The notes beneath the pieces are model-generated. The model did no database searches and was not told the DNA's origin. It was given only the letters and a program-made list of their open reading frames with translations. A program made the position numbers and the translations under genes. Of a stretch of 64,000 nucleotides of DNA, positions 47,670 to 56,900 are shown piece by piece. The DNA is taken from NCBI GenBank assembly GCA_016787665.1, contig JAEUUC010000006.1:186001-250000 (forward strand), given 5' to 3'. This stretch comes from Cyclobacteriaceae bacterium. GTDB taxonomy: Bacteria; Bacteroidota; Bacteroidia; Cytophagales; Cyclobacteriaceae. Within the stretch, counting starts at the first letter, position 1, and each line of letters starts with the position of its first letter.

Positions 47670-48329
47670 ATGATGACGATACATAAAGAAGGGCGAACCC
47701 TGCTGTTTGGGCTACTGGTCGTTTTGTTCCTGATCAATTTTGCCGTTTCCTACTTCCTGCCCGAGTTGCGCCTGGTGCAAAACCTGGTCATTGGTGTCAG
47801 CGTAATTTTTTATTTGCTCATTCTCCAGTTTTTCCGCAACCCGGTATTCGATATCTCCCGAAACGACAACCAGGTGCTTGCCCCGGCCGATGGCAAGGTG
47901 GTGGTGATCGAAGAAACAACGGAAGCCGAATACCTCCGCGACAGGCGAAAGCAGGTGTCGATATTTATGTCACCGGTTAATGTACACGTGAACCGCATGC
48001 CGGTGGGCGGAGTCATCAGCTATTTTAAATATCACCCGGGCAAATACCTGGTGGCGTGGCATCCCAAATCCAGTACGGAAAATGAACGCACCACCGTAGT
48101 GGCGAAAATGAAAAACGGCACCGAGATCCTGTTTCGACAGATTGCCGGTGCGCTTGCGCGAAGAATCAAGTGCTACGTAAAGGAAGGCCAGCCGCTGCAG
48201 CAGGGTGATGAATTTGGGTTTATCAAGTTTGGTTCCCGCGTGGATGTTTTTCTTCCGCTCAACGCCCGCGTTGTGGTTAAACCGGGGGACATCACAAAAG
48301 GTGGGCGCACCGTTATTGCCGAATTCTAA
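47670..48329 (+). CDS. psd: Phosphatidylserine decarboxylase proenzyme
   Basis: Psd makes phosphatidylethanolamine and matures by self-cleavage to a pyruvoyl enzyme. The cleavage site is the Gly188-Ser189 bond in FIKFGSRVDVFLP. The catalytic region SPVNVHVNRMPVGG and the APADGKVVVI segment are present. Two N-terminal hydrophobic segments (LLFGLLVVLFLINFAV, LVIGVSVIFYLLILQFF) anchor it. The 219-residue length fits the short Psd type. ATG codons at 47670 and 47673 are both possible. Confidence 0.95.
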   Translation: MMTIHKEGRTLLFGLLVVLFLINFAVSYFLPELRLVQNLVIGVSVIFYLLILQFFRNPVFDISRNDNQVLAPADGKVVVIEETTEAEYLRDRRKQVSIFMSPVNVHVNRMPVGGVISYFKYHPGKYLVAWHPKSSTENERTTVVAKMKNGTEILFRQIAGALARRIKCYVKEGQPLQQGDEFGFIKFGSRVDVFLPLNARVVVKPGDITKGGRTVIAEF

Positions 48330-48403
48330 CTGATTTTGCCGTCTGCAAAAAGAAACGAGACTAACGGGCGTTTTCCGTGCTATATTGGCGTACCTTGCCA
48401 ACA

Positions 48404-49522
48404 ATGAATCTGAACTTACGTTTTCCCGCGCAACGCCCCGAGTTTTTTGCAACGCTGTCTCAACGCGTCAACGCGTACTTTAAAACCAATCAAATCGAAA
48501 GAACTGCGAACACCGAAATGGTCATCAAGACCATCTTCATGTTCTCTCTCTATTTCATCCCCTATTTTCTTGTGCTGTCCGGCTTGTTCACCAGTTGGTG
48601 GGCCTTGGCGGCACTTTGTGTGGTTATGGGCCTGGGGGTGGCCGGCATTGGCCTATCCATTATGCACGATGCCAACCACGGAGCGTACTCCAGCAAGAAA
48701 TGGGTAAACGACTTGCTGGGATATTCGCTTAACCTGGTAGGCGGCCACTATTGGAACTGGCGCGTACAGCACAACGTGCTGCACCACACGTACACGAACG
48801 TGCATGACACAGATGAAGACATCAGCCCGCGTGGAGTTCTGCGTATGGCACCCGGTTCTGAATGGAAGCCGATGCACCGCTACCAACATATCTACGCGTG
48901 GTTTTTCTACGGTCTTCTCACCCTGGTTTGGATAACATTCAAAGATTTTCAACGCCTGATCAAGTATCAGCGTGAAGGCCTCGTCAAAAAGCAGAAAGCC
49001 TCGGCTGTCGGGCAGTGGACCGGACTGCTGTTGACAAAAATTTTATACTTCGGTTATGTTATCGTCATCCCGATGCAGGTGCTTTCCATTGGCTTCTGGC
49101 CGGTGTTCACAGGCTTTTTGATCATGCATTACGTAGCCGGATTTATTTTGGCCATTATTTTTCAGCCGGCACATGTCGTTGAAGGCACAGAGTATCCGGT
49201 AGGTGATGAAAATAACATGCTCGAAAATGCATGGGCTATTCACCAGATGCACACGACAACCAATTTTGGTCACCGCGAGAAGTTATTCTCCTGGTATGTT
49301 GGCGGGCTGAACTACCAGGTGGAGCACCACCTGTTTCCGAATATTTGTCATGTTCACTACCGCGCTATTGCGCCTATTGTTGCGCAAACCGCCAAGGAAT
49401 TTGGGGTGCCCTACAAATCAAAAGATACCTTTTGGGATGCCTTGGTCGCACATGCTCGTCAACTAAAATCTTTAGGGCAGAGACCTGTAGCGGCTGAACC
49501 CGCAGCTGCTCTCGCTGCGTAA
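48404..49522 (+). CDS. Membrane fatty acid desaturase
   Basis: The three histidine boxes of the FADS family are present: HDANHG (His88, His92), HNVLHHTYTN (His123, His127, His128) and QVEHHLFPNICHVHY near residue 305. Hydrophobic pairs surround them (FMFSLYFIPYFLVLSGL, LAALCVVMGLGVAGIGL). The Gln in the third box resembles front-end or acyl-lipid desaturases of Bacteroidota. There is no fused cytochrome b5. I start at ATG 48404 (MNLNLRFPAQ, 372 residues); the outer start at 48377 is just upstream of -7-like sequence. The C-terminus is Ala-rich. Confidence 0.93.
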   Translation: MNLNLRFPAQRPEFFATLSQRVNAYFKTNQIERTANTEMVIKTIFMFSLYFIPYFLVLSGLFTSWWALAALCVVMGLGVAGIGLSIMHDANHGAYSSKKWVNDLLGYSLNLVGGHYWNWRVQHNVLHHTYTNVHDTDEDISPRGVLRMAPGSEWKPMHRYQHIYAWFFYGLLTLVWITFKDFQRLIKYQREGLVKKQKASAVGQWTGLLLTKILYFGYVIVIPMQVLSIGFWPVFTGFLIMHYVAGFILAIIFQPAHVVEGTEYPVGDENNMLENAWAIHQMHTTTNFGHREKLFSWYVGGLNYQVEHHLFPNICHVHYRAIAPIVAQTAKEFGVPYKSKDTFWDALVAHARQLKSLGQRPVAAEPAAALAA

Positions 49523-49524
49523 CG

Positions 49525-49947
49525 CTACCGAAGGAAAAACACCGCGATAGCGGCTGCCCAAACCAGGGTACCGATACCCCCAAAAACAACCAGAAATAGG
49601 TATTTGGGCCAAAATGAATCCACGACAAAGTCAGTGGGATCGTTCTGGCTTACCAGGAGTGTAACCGTTTCGCCTTTATCGTACATAGGGGGATTGCTAA
49701 ATGTGTTGGACGTTTGAATGATGGTGGAGTCTGCCCAGGAGTAGCGGAAGATTGCCCCATACAACGTGCTGCCATCGCTCTTTCGCGTTGAGAAACCCGC
49801 CACGGAAGCCTGCACCCGAACCCCGCGTTGCTCAAGTTTTCGATTCATCCAAAATGAGCCAAAGCCCACCGCATTGAAGATCAGGCCAAATAAAAAAAGG
49901 CCGAGGTATATCCAGCGTATGCCATTGTTCTTCTGTTCAGGCTGCAT
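49525..49947 (-). CDS. DUF3592-domain membrane protein
   Basis: The 140-residue protein has an N-terminal hydrophobic segment (IRWIYLGLFLFGLIFNAVGF) and a C-terminal one (YLFLVVFGGIGTLVWAAAIAVFF). A small extracytoplasmic domain lies between them (GVRVQASVAGFSTRKSDG, YDKGETVTLLVSQNDP), matching the DUF3592 pattern. Function is unknown. Its ATG overlaps the stop of the upstream aminotransferase gene by one base (TGATG). It converges with the desaturase gene, 2 bp between stops. Confidence 0.8.
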   Translation of the reverse strand: MQPEQKNNGIRWIYLGLFLFGLIFNAVGFGSFWMNRKLEQRGVRVQASVAGFSTRKSDGSTLYGAIFRYSWADSTIIQTSNTFSNPPMYDKGETVTLLVSQNDPTDFVVDSFWPKYLFLVVFGGIGTLVWAAAIAVFFLR

Positions 49948-51095
49948 CAGGCTACTACTTCATCGAAAACTTTCGTAAAGGCTTTCATTTCATCCAGCGT
50001 ACCAATACTTACCCGGCACCACTCGCGTTGCTGATAATCCCAAATCCGGATCTGAAATCCGCGCTTCTCCGTTTCGGCTAAAATCGTTTTTCCGTCTTTG
50101 GGAGCCGGGAACAACACACAATTCGTGCGCGATTTGCCGTGGAACCACTTTTTCTTATCCAGGTATGATTGAAAATAGTTGAGCGCTTCGTTATTCTTTG
50201 CCCGGGTAAGCGCAGGAAAATCCGTGTCCTGAAGCGACACCCGCGCAGCCGCCAACGCGGCCTGATTGTTCACTACGCCCATTTGATACTTCGATAACTT
50301 CTTTACCATGTCGGGATGGGCAATCGCATGGGCAATGCGCAAGCCCGCCAGGCCGTGCACTTTGCTAAACGTGCGCGACACGATGACGTTGTGCCCCTGC
50401 TTAACCAAATCCACCATGCTTTGCTGTTCGCTCGGTTCAAGGAATTCCAGGTATGCTTCATCCATGAACACTGTAGTCTTCTTGGCCATTTCAACAACAA
50501 AATTTCTCAGCTTACCAGACTCTAATACCGTGCCGGTTGGGTTGTTGGGGTTGCACACAAACATCATGCGGGTGTCGGCCTTAACCGCAGCGGCCATTGC
50601 CTCCAGATTGTGAACATGGTACTCGTCCAGGTCAACGCGATCCCAACGCGCATTGAACTTGACGGCATAGTCCATTAACGAGCGAAACGTAGGGAAAGCA
50701 GAAAGTACGGAGCCACCCTCCAATGCCGCAGCCATACCGGCCAGGCACAATGTCTCGGAAGAACCGTTAGCGATCAGGATATGATCTGCCGAAACGCCCT
50801 CCTTTTCGGCAATCAGGGCCCGCAGTTGGTTTACTTGCTCGAAGGGATAACGATTGAACTCACTCATTGCCTCCTGAATGGCTGCCCGTGCCCGTGCCGA
50901 AGGCCCGTACGGGTTTTCATTTGAGCCGAGCCGCACCAGTTTACCGTTGGGTGGCGACAGCCACATCAACGATTCTTCGGCCCGGCTTACGGGTGCGGCC
51001 AACAATTGATCCGCCAGTGCCGGGGTGATCATCAAACCAGCTGTCAGTCCCAGTGAAGATTTTAACCAGTTTCTACGGCTTTGAAGGGTGTTCAT
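49947..51095 (-). CDS. Tat-exported PLP-dependent aminotransferase (HisC-like)
   Basis: The N-terminus has a twin-arginine signal: SRRNWLKSSLGLTAGLMI, with cleavage near ALADQL. The rest is a fold-type-I aminotransferase of the histidinol-phosphate type: LGSNENPYGPS, NGSSETL, VCNPNNPTGTV, DEAYLEF (Asp212, Tyr215) and the PLP lysine Lys245 in SRTFSKVHGLAGLR. The C-terminal Arg region WCRVSIGT is conserved. Length is 382 residues. Export of a PLP enzyme by Tat fits folding with cofactor in the cytoplasm. The substrate is unknown, and no his operon is nearby, so histidine synthesis is unlikely to be its main role. Confidence 0.9.
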   Translation of the reverse strand: MNTLQSRRNWLKSSLGLTAGLMITPALADQLLAAPVSRAEESLMWLSPPNGKLVRLGSNENPYGPSARARAAIQEAMSEFNRYPFEQVNQLRALIAEKEGVSADHILIANGSSETLCLAGMAAALEGGSVLSAFPTFRSLMDYAVKFNARWDRVDLDEYHVHNLEAMAAAVKADTRMMFVCNPNNPTGTVLESGKLRNFVVEMAKKTTVFMDEAYLEFLEPSEQQSMVDLVKQGHNVIVSRTFSKVHGLAGLRIAHAIAHPDMVKKLSKYQMGVVNNQAALAAARVSLQDTDFPALTRAKNNEALNYFQSYLDKKKWFHGKSRTNCVLFPAPKDGKTILAETEKRGFQIRIWDYQQREWCRVSIGTLDEMKAFTKVFDEVVA

Positions 51096-51118
51096 GAATT
51101 GGGCATTTTGTTACCCAA

Positions 51119-51126
51119 CGAAGGTA
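51119..51126 (-). promoter_or_regulatory. Candidate -7 box for the Tat aminotransferase gene
   Basis: Reads TACCTTCG on the minus strand, 23 bp before the ATG. It is the same variant as at sucA and the S9 peptidase. Confidence 0.45.
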
Positions 51127-51154
51127 CAACAAAAAGGTGGGTGGCGCAGGGCGA

Positions 51155-51637
51155 TTACAGGAACGTCTCAATCAAGCGCATCAGCTTCTCCAGATGCATT
51201 TGATCGGTTGAGTTGAAATCGTTGAGCTGATCGCTGTCGACATCCAGCACGAGGGCTACTTCGCCATTTCGGAAACCGGGCACCACGATTTCAGAGCGGG
51301 ACAGTGAACTACAGGCAATGTGACCGGGGAAGGCATCTACGTCAGGCACTAACACCGTTCTCTTCTCCTTCCAGGCCGTTCCGCAGACGCCCTTGCCAAA
51401 GTTTATGCGCGTGCAGGCAATAGGGCCCTGGAACGGGCCCAATACCAGCTGATCATCTTTGACCAGGTAAAACCCCACCCAAAAAAAACCAAAGGTCTGA
51501 CGCAAGGCGGCCGCCAGGTTGGCGAGGTTGGCCGTCAGGTCGCGTTCGCTTTCCACCATCGCCCGAAGTTGTGGAAGGAGTTCCGTGTATCGCTGCTCGC
51601 GCGTTGCCGTTTCGGATATAACCAGAGTCTCAGCCAT
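51155..51637 (-). CDS. msrC: Free methionine-(R)-sulfoxide reductase (GAF domain)
   Basis: fRMsr reduces free methionine-R-sulfoxide with thioredoxin. The 160-residue GAF protein has the three family cysteines Cys75, Cys85 and Cys109 (GPIACTRINFGKGVCGTAW, GHIACSSLSRSEIV). Their spacing of 10 and 24 equals that of the E. coli enzyme. It lies 9 bp after the PLP-enzyme gene and is probably cotranscribed. Confidence 0.92.
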   Translation of the reverse strand: MAETLVISETATREQRYTELLPQLRAMVESERDLTANLANLAAALRQTFGFFWVGFYLVKDDQLVLGPFQGPIACTRINFGKGVCGTAWKEKRTVLVPDVDAFPGHIACSSLSRSEIVVPGFRNGEVALVLDVDSDQLNDFNSTDQMHLEKLMRLIETFL

Positions 51638-51646
51638 GCCGCAAAG

Positions 51647-53167
51647 TTACGCTTTGGCAGCCAATGGCAACACGGGGCGCAAATTCGTTTTGCCGGTGTT
51701 GATAATGAGCACCTTTTCATCGCGCGGTACCAGCTCGGCTTGCTGCAACAACAAACCCAATCCTGCAATACCGGAAGGCTCGCACGTAATGTTCTGGGCC
51801 GCGGCCAACTCCATCGCCTGCCGCGAATACTTCTCCTCTACATTAAAAATGCCGGAATGATTGCCAATGCGCATGTTCATGATCAACGATTGGAAATAAT
51901 CTTCATAATCGGCCAGCGAAGGGAGGTAGTAGGAAAACAACTTATCCAAAGGAGAGCCGGGATCGCGTGAGGTGGCACCCATGAAGTGGCACCGACCCAG
52001 CGTTGCCGAATCGCCCAGGAAACGCGGATCGTGTCGGTAAATGCGGTTGTTGAACTCACGCTCCGCAATAATCAAGATGTTGACAAACAAATCACCGGTA
52101 CCAAATGGCACGAAGCACCAACGCGGATTTTCATTCAATACTTCATAGGAAAGCCAGTCGTAATAATTGTCGTTGAACCGGTCGAGTACTTCGCGATACG
52201 TAATGTCAATTCCCTTTTTGTTTTTCGTGAGTTCCTTAATCTCCTGCCCGGAAAGTGACCGTGCGGAGAGATCGGTGGTGTATACTTCGCAACCTAAGTC
52301 GCGCAGTGCCTCCTGTGTTGCTTGCGGCATATGGTGATCCACCAGCACCTTAAGCACCGTGGGCACCTGATAAAGATTAAAAAAGAACTGGATGGCGACT
52401 GCCGCGCTGCCAGATGAGATCAGTGACATCTCCTTGATGTTGTACTGCTTGGCTTTGATGACTACCTCCCAGGCCATGCGGGCCTTGTGTGTGCCGGTGG
52501 GATTGGTGCTTTCATCCTTCAGCCAGACATTCGTAAAGCCGGGCACTTCAATTCGATAGGTTCGCGTAGCTGGAAAGGTCGGCTCGAAAAAAGGTTTGGG
52601 CGGAAACTCCGGGCGGGCAGGGTCATTCACCGAGGGTACAATGATATTCTCGATGGCCATGGACTCCCCGCTGGACTCCTGTTCAATTTGCCGCCTTAAC
52701 AAATCTAACTCGCGCTCCGATAACTTTTGCGCCAGCACGCTGGCCAGTTGATCGGCCAGGTTTTTCACTTTGAAATCGGCCGGAAGTGGCACATCCTCCT
52801 TGAGCGAATCCAGTAAAGGCTGGAGCCGGGGCATAAATTGGTGCTGAATCGTGGCGTTCCAATCGCGTGCATTGTCGGAAGCGAATAAGAACAGCAAATC
52901 GCGCAGTGGGCGGGTTGCCCCGGGCGGAGACTTTTGATTGAATGCTCTGCGCAGCAAATCTTCGGAGGGCCCCTGCGGAAAAAGAATGCTCAGTTGTGGA
53001 TGACTTTTTTTGTGAAGATCAAGGAACTGGCGCAAGGCATGGCGCAAATGGGGAATAAAACTCCACTGGCCGGTTTTAGCCTGGTATCCGGATTTTAAGG
53101 AATCCAGTTTTTCCAGCACCAGGTTCAACATTTCATCCGGAATAACCTTGCTCGAAGCCTTTTTCAT
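51647..53167 (-). CDS. Fold-type-II PLP enzyme with long N-terminal extension (threonine synthase/cysteate synthase-like)
   Basis: Residues from about 190 on form a tryptophan-synthase-beta/threonine-synthase-like domain. The PLP lysine is Lys228 in ESTNPTGTHKARMAW. The motif that normally binds the cofactor ring (SSGN or SAGN) reads SSGS at 251-254. The C-terminal region has CEPSGIAGLGLL and NTGKTN. The first 175 or so residues are helical and not recognised (GYQAKTGQWSFIPHLRHAL, QKLSERELDLLRRQIEQES). The frame can open at TTG 53176; ATG 53167 (MKKASSKV) gives 506 residues and is preferred. Function is unknown. It is followed by msrC 9 bp later, which hints at amino acid or sulfur metabolism. 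Confidence 0.8.
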   Translation of the reverse strand: MKKASSKVIPDEMLNLVLEKLDSLKSGYQAKTGQWSFIPHLRHALRQFLDLHKKSHPQLSILFPQGPSEDLLRRAFNQKSPPGATRPLRDLLFLFASDNARDWNATIQHQFMPRLQPLLDSLKEDVPLPADFKVKNLADQLASVLAQKLSERELDLLRRQIEQESSGESMAIENIIVPSVNDPARPEFPPKPFFEPTFPATRTYRIEVPGFTNVWLKDESTNPTGTHKARMAWEVVIKAKQYNIKEMSLISSGSAAVAIQFFFNLYQVPTVLKVLVDHHMPQATQEALRDLGCEVYTTDLSARSLSGQEIKELTKNKKGIDITYREVLDRFNDNYYDWLSYEVLNENPRWCFVPFGTGDLFVNILIIAEREFNNRIYRHDPRFLGDSATLGRCHFMGATSRDPGSPLDKLFSYYLPSLADYEDYFQSLIMNMRIGNHSGIFNVEEKYSRQAMELAAAQNITCEPSGIAGLGLLLQQAELVPRDEKVLIINTGKTNLRPVLPLAAKA

Positions 53168-53173
53168 GTTTAA

Positions 53174-53181
53174 CAAAGATG
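53174..53181 (-). promoter_or_regulatory. Candidate -7 box for the PLP enzyme-msrC pair
   Basis: Reads CATCTTTG on the minus strand, one base from TAnnTTTG. It covers the TTG start and lies six bases from the ATG at 53167. Confidence 0.4.
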
Positions 53182-53255
53182 CAAATCACGCACCAGACAT
53201 CGGAAATGTCGAAGTAAACTCGCGTTAATACAACGCGCTGGCAAAAATACCTGTG

Positions 53256-53960
53256 CTACTGGGCTGGGGGTGCAGCCGACTCTTCGGCTGCGGGTGGCGG
53301 AGTTGATTCAGCCGCTGGCACCTCAACCGCGGCTGCCTCTGCCGGCTGGGCCACACCCTCTGCTGCAGCATGTTCGTCCTTAAAAAAGCGCTTCTGAAAG
53401 ATCAGGATAGACGTCACACCCAAAAAAATACTGGAATCTGCGATGTTGAACACGGGGCTGAAAAACAAAAATTCCTCTCCACCCAGTCCGGGCATCCACT
53501 CGGGCCAGGTATATTTAAACAAAGGGAAGAACAGCATGTCGATGACCTGGCCGTGAAACCAGGGGGTTGGTGAATTAAGCGGAGCGTTGTTGAAAATCAC
53601 GCCATAAAAAATACTGTCAATCACATTGCCTACCGCACCGCCCAATATCAAGCCCAGGCAAATGAGAAAACCCGGGTGGGTCTGCTTGCGGAACATGTGC
53701 ACGAGGTACCACGCGATACCGAACATGGCCACCATGCGAAAAAGGGTAAGGGCCAACTTGCCAAACTCGCTCTCCCACCGGATGCCAAACGCCATGCCCG
53801 GATTAAGGATATAGTGCAGCTTAAAACCAAACTCCGACTCTGCCGTGGGCAGAACATGGATAGTTTCATACAGATACATGTATTCATGCACCAGCACTTT
53901 GCTCGTTTGGTCAATCAAAATGACAAGCAACGCAATCAAAAAATAGTGGTAAACCTTCAT
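53256..53960 (-). CDS. lspA: Lipoprotein signal peptidase with Ala/Pro-rich tail
   Basis: LspA cuts prolipoprotein signal peptides at the inner membrane. The catalytic aspartates are Asp115 (GNVIDSIFYG) and Asp175 (FNIADSSIF); IDQTSKVLV and LNPGMAFGI are also conserved. Four membrane segments are visible. After the last one the protein continues for about 40 residues of Ala, Pro and Glu, so it is 234 residues instead of the usual 160-200. Its ATG overlaps the ileS stop (ATGA), the common ileS-lspA pairing. Confidence 0.95.
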   Translation of the reverse strand: MKVYHYFLIALLVILIDQTSKVLVHEYMYLYETIHVLPTAESEFGFKLHYILNPGMAFGIRWESEFGKLALTLFRMVAMFGIAWYLVHMFRKQTHPGFLICLGLILGGAVGNVIDSIFYGVIFNNAPLNSPTPWFHGQVIDMLFFPLFKYTWPEWMPGLGGEEFLFFSPVFNIADSSIFLGVTSILIFQKRFFKDEHAAAEGVAQPAEAAAVEVPAAESTPPPAAEESAAPPAQ

Positions 53961-56900
53961 GCCTTGGCTAACTTAACTTTCAAAACAAACTCATCCATAT
54001 CCACCTCGGTAGCCTCTAAAAGTTTTTCCTTCAACTCCAGTTTGACCGCTTGTGTTTCTGTGCTGATATACTCTTTGAATTCAGTAATCGCTGTGATCGC
54101 CTCACCGTTTTGCTCGACTTCAATCAAGATCTTGTCCAGCACGTCAAGTCCCATGTCCTTGCGGAGGTTTTGAATGCGGTTGACAAAATCGCGCGCAATA
54201 CCTTCGCGCTTCAGCTCGTCCGTGAGCACGATGTCCAGGGCCACCGTTACGCCACCTTCCGAAGCAACCGACCAGCCCGGAATATCCTCCGAAGAAATCA
54301 ACACATCTTCGAGCACCAGATCGAACCCGCCTTTTGATAGTGTACCTCTTTTTTCCAGGTCCGAAATCTCGCCCTGCGAAAGACCCAGAATCACCGCGGA
54401 CACTTCTTTCATACGGGGTCCGTACTGTTTGCCGAGCTTGCCAAAATTCGGTTTCACCTTTTTCACCAACAGGCCACTCGTATCATCGATATACTCAATA
54501 CCCTTCACATTCACTTCGGCCCGGATGATGTCCTCGACTGACCGCACCTGTTGCGCAAACCGATCATCCAGCACTGGTAACAAAATCCGCTTTAGTGGCG
54601 TGCGCACTTTGATTTTGGCACTCTTGCGCAGCGCGTGAGTCAGGCTGCAAATCCGTTGGGCATAGTCCATGGATTTTTCCAACGGCTCGTCTATCCGATT
54701 CGCTTCCGCTTTAACCAGCAAGGTGTGATGAATGGACTCGTATTTCAGCGGTGTGTTGTACTGGCGGGCCGCCTGCCGGATGTTGTCGGTAAGATTCCGG
54801 TACAGCCACTCGGCATAAAACGGTGCGATAGGCGACATCAGTTGACCCACCACCATCAAACACTCGTACAAGGTCTCGTACGCAGCCCGCTTGTCGATGG
54901 AGAGTTCGCCTCGCTGTGACGGCATCCAGAATCGCTTGCGGTTCAAGCGCACGTACCAGTTAGACAAGTGATCGTTCACAAACTCCTGTATCGCCCGTGC
55001 CGCGCGGGTGGGCTCATACTCGTTATAGGCTGCCGTTACCTCTGCGATAAGCGTTTGAAGCTTACTGATGATCCATCGATCGAGCACGGCCAACTTCTCG
55101 GGAGGCACGTTGTTTTGCTCGTCTTTCACAAAACCATCGATATTGGCGTAGAGGGCGAAGAATGCATAGGTATTTTGCAGCGTACCGAAAAATCTCCGCT
55201 GCGTTTCCTCAACCCCGGCAAAATCGAATTTGAGGTTATCCCAAGGTGGTGCATTTTCGATCATATACCACCGTACCACATCCGGGCCGTACTTGGCGAG
55301 GGCCTCAAAGGGATTCACCACATTGCCCTTGCGCTTGCTCATCTTGTTGCCGTCTTTGTCGAGCACCAGGCCATTGGAAATCACGTTGCGGAAGGCCTTG
55401 CCATTATTGCCTACCCGGGCATTCACTTTCTTGATCTCGTCACTGCTTTCGCTGAGCAGAACGGCAATGGCGTGCAGGGTAAAAAACCAACCACGCGTTT
55501 GGTCAACGCCTTCGGCAATGTAATCGGCCGGGTAAGCGTGATTGAAAATGTCCTGGTTTTCAAACGGGTAGTGCCACTGGGCATACGGCATAGCCCCGGA
55601 GTCGAACCAAACGTCAATCAGATCGGGTTCACGGTACATCGGCTTGCCCGATGGGCTAACTAAAACGACATCATCCACGAACGGGCGATGAAGGTCATTC
55701 ACCCACGGACCATTTTCCATGGACTCCTTCATGATGCCGGCTTGTATTGCCTTTCGCACTTCAGTTCTCAGTGCCTCAACCGATCCTATACAAATTTCTT
55801 CGCGTCCGTCCTGTGTCCTCCAAATGGGCAACGGTGTTCCCCAATAGCGTGAGCGCGATAAGTTCCAATCTACCAGGTTCTCCAGCCAGTTGCCAAAACG
55901 TCCCGTGCCGGTAGACTCCGGCTTCCAGTTAATCGTTTTGTTTACGTCCACCATTCTATCTTTCAAGGCGGTGGTTTTGATGAACCAGGCATCCAAAGGA
56001 TAGTAGAGCACCGGCTTATCTGTGCGCCACGAGTGCGGGTAGGTGTGTTCGTACTTCTCCACTTTGAAGGCTTTGTTCTCTTCCTTCAGCATAATGGAGA
56101 TGATCACATCGGTAGTCTTATAATCCGGGTGCGACTCATCTTCATCGGTGTAGTTCTTCACGTAAAAGTCATCGGCACCCAGGGGCTTGTGTGTTTTGAT
56201 GTTGTATCGGGCTACGCCCTCTTTCAGCTTCTCTCCGATTGCCGATACAAACCTTCCCTTTTTATCTACCGTGGGCACCTCATGGCCGCTGTCATCTTTC
56301 ACCGTGAGCGGAGGAATGCCATTCTGCTTGGCCACACGAAAGTCATCGGCACCAAACGTGGGTGAAGTGTGCACAACTCCTGTTCCGTCTTCGGTGGTAA
56401 CAAAATCTCCCGCCACTACCTGAAAGGCCTTATCCGCGTCATACAACGGCTGCACAAACGGCATCAATTGCTCATAGCGAATGCCTACAAGGTCAGACCC
56501 GAGGCATTCAAGTTGAAGTTCATTGCTGGCTAAGTCCAGTACACGATCACCTGCCTTAACAACATGCTGATCACCTTCCCTTGCTGGTTTAACAAAGTAG
56601 GCATCATACCGCTCGACCGCAATCAAAACAAATTGACTAACTCCCGTATACTTGTTTCTACAATAAACTCGCCTGTAGCGAATGTTAGCCCCAACTGCCA
56701 GGGCTGTGTTTGATGGTAATGTCCAGGGGGTTGTTGTCCAGGCCAGGATAAACAAAGGTTCATTCTCAATTTCAGAAAATAGAAACTCCGATCGCTCGTT
56801 TCGCTTCACGCGGAACTGCGCCACCACGCTGGTGTCTTTCACTTCCTTGTAGCAGCCCGGCTGGTTGAGTTCATGGGAACTCAGTCCCGTGCCATCGGAG

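Noticed and set aside
53271..53291. Hairpin near the lspA 3' end as a terminator
   Set aside because: The GCAGCCGA/TCGGCTGC stem lies within the Ala-rich coding tail, about 15 bp before the stop, and has no T run.
54968..55663. A 231-codon open frame antisense to ileS
   Set aside because: Fully inside ileS and without any recognisable domain; a codon-bias shadow.
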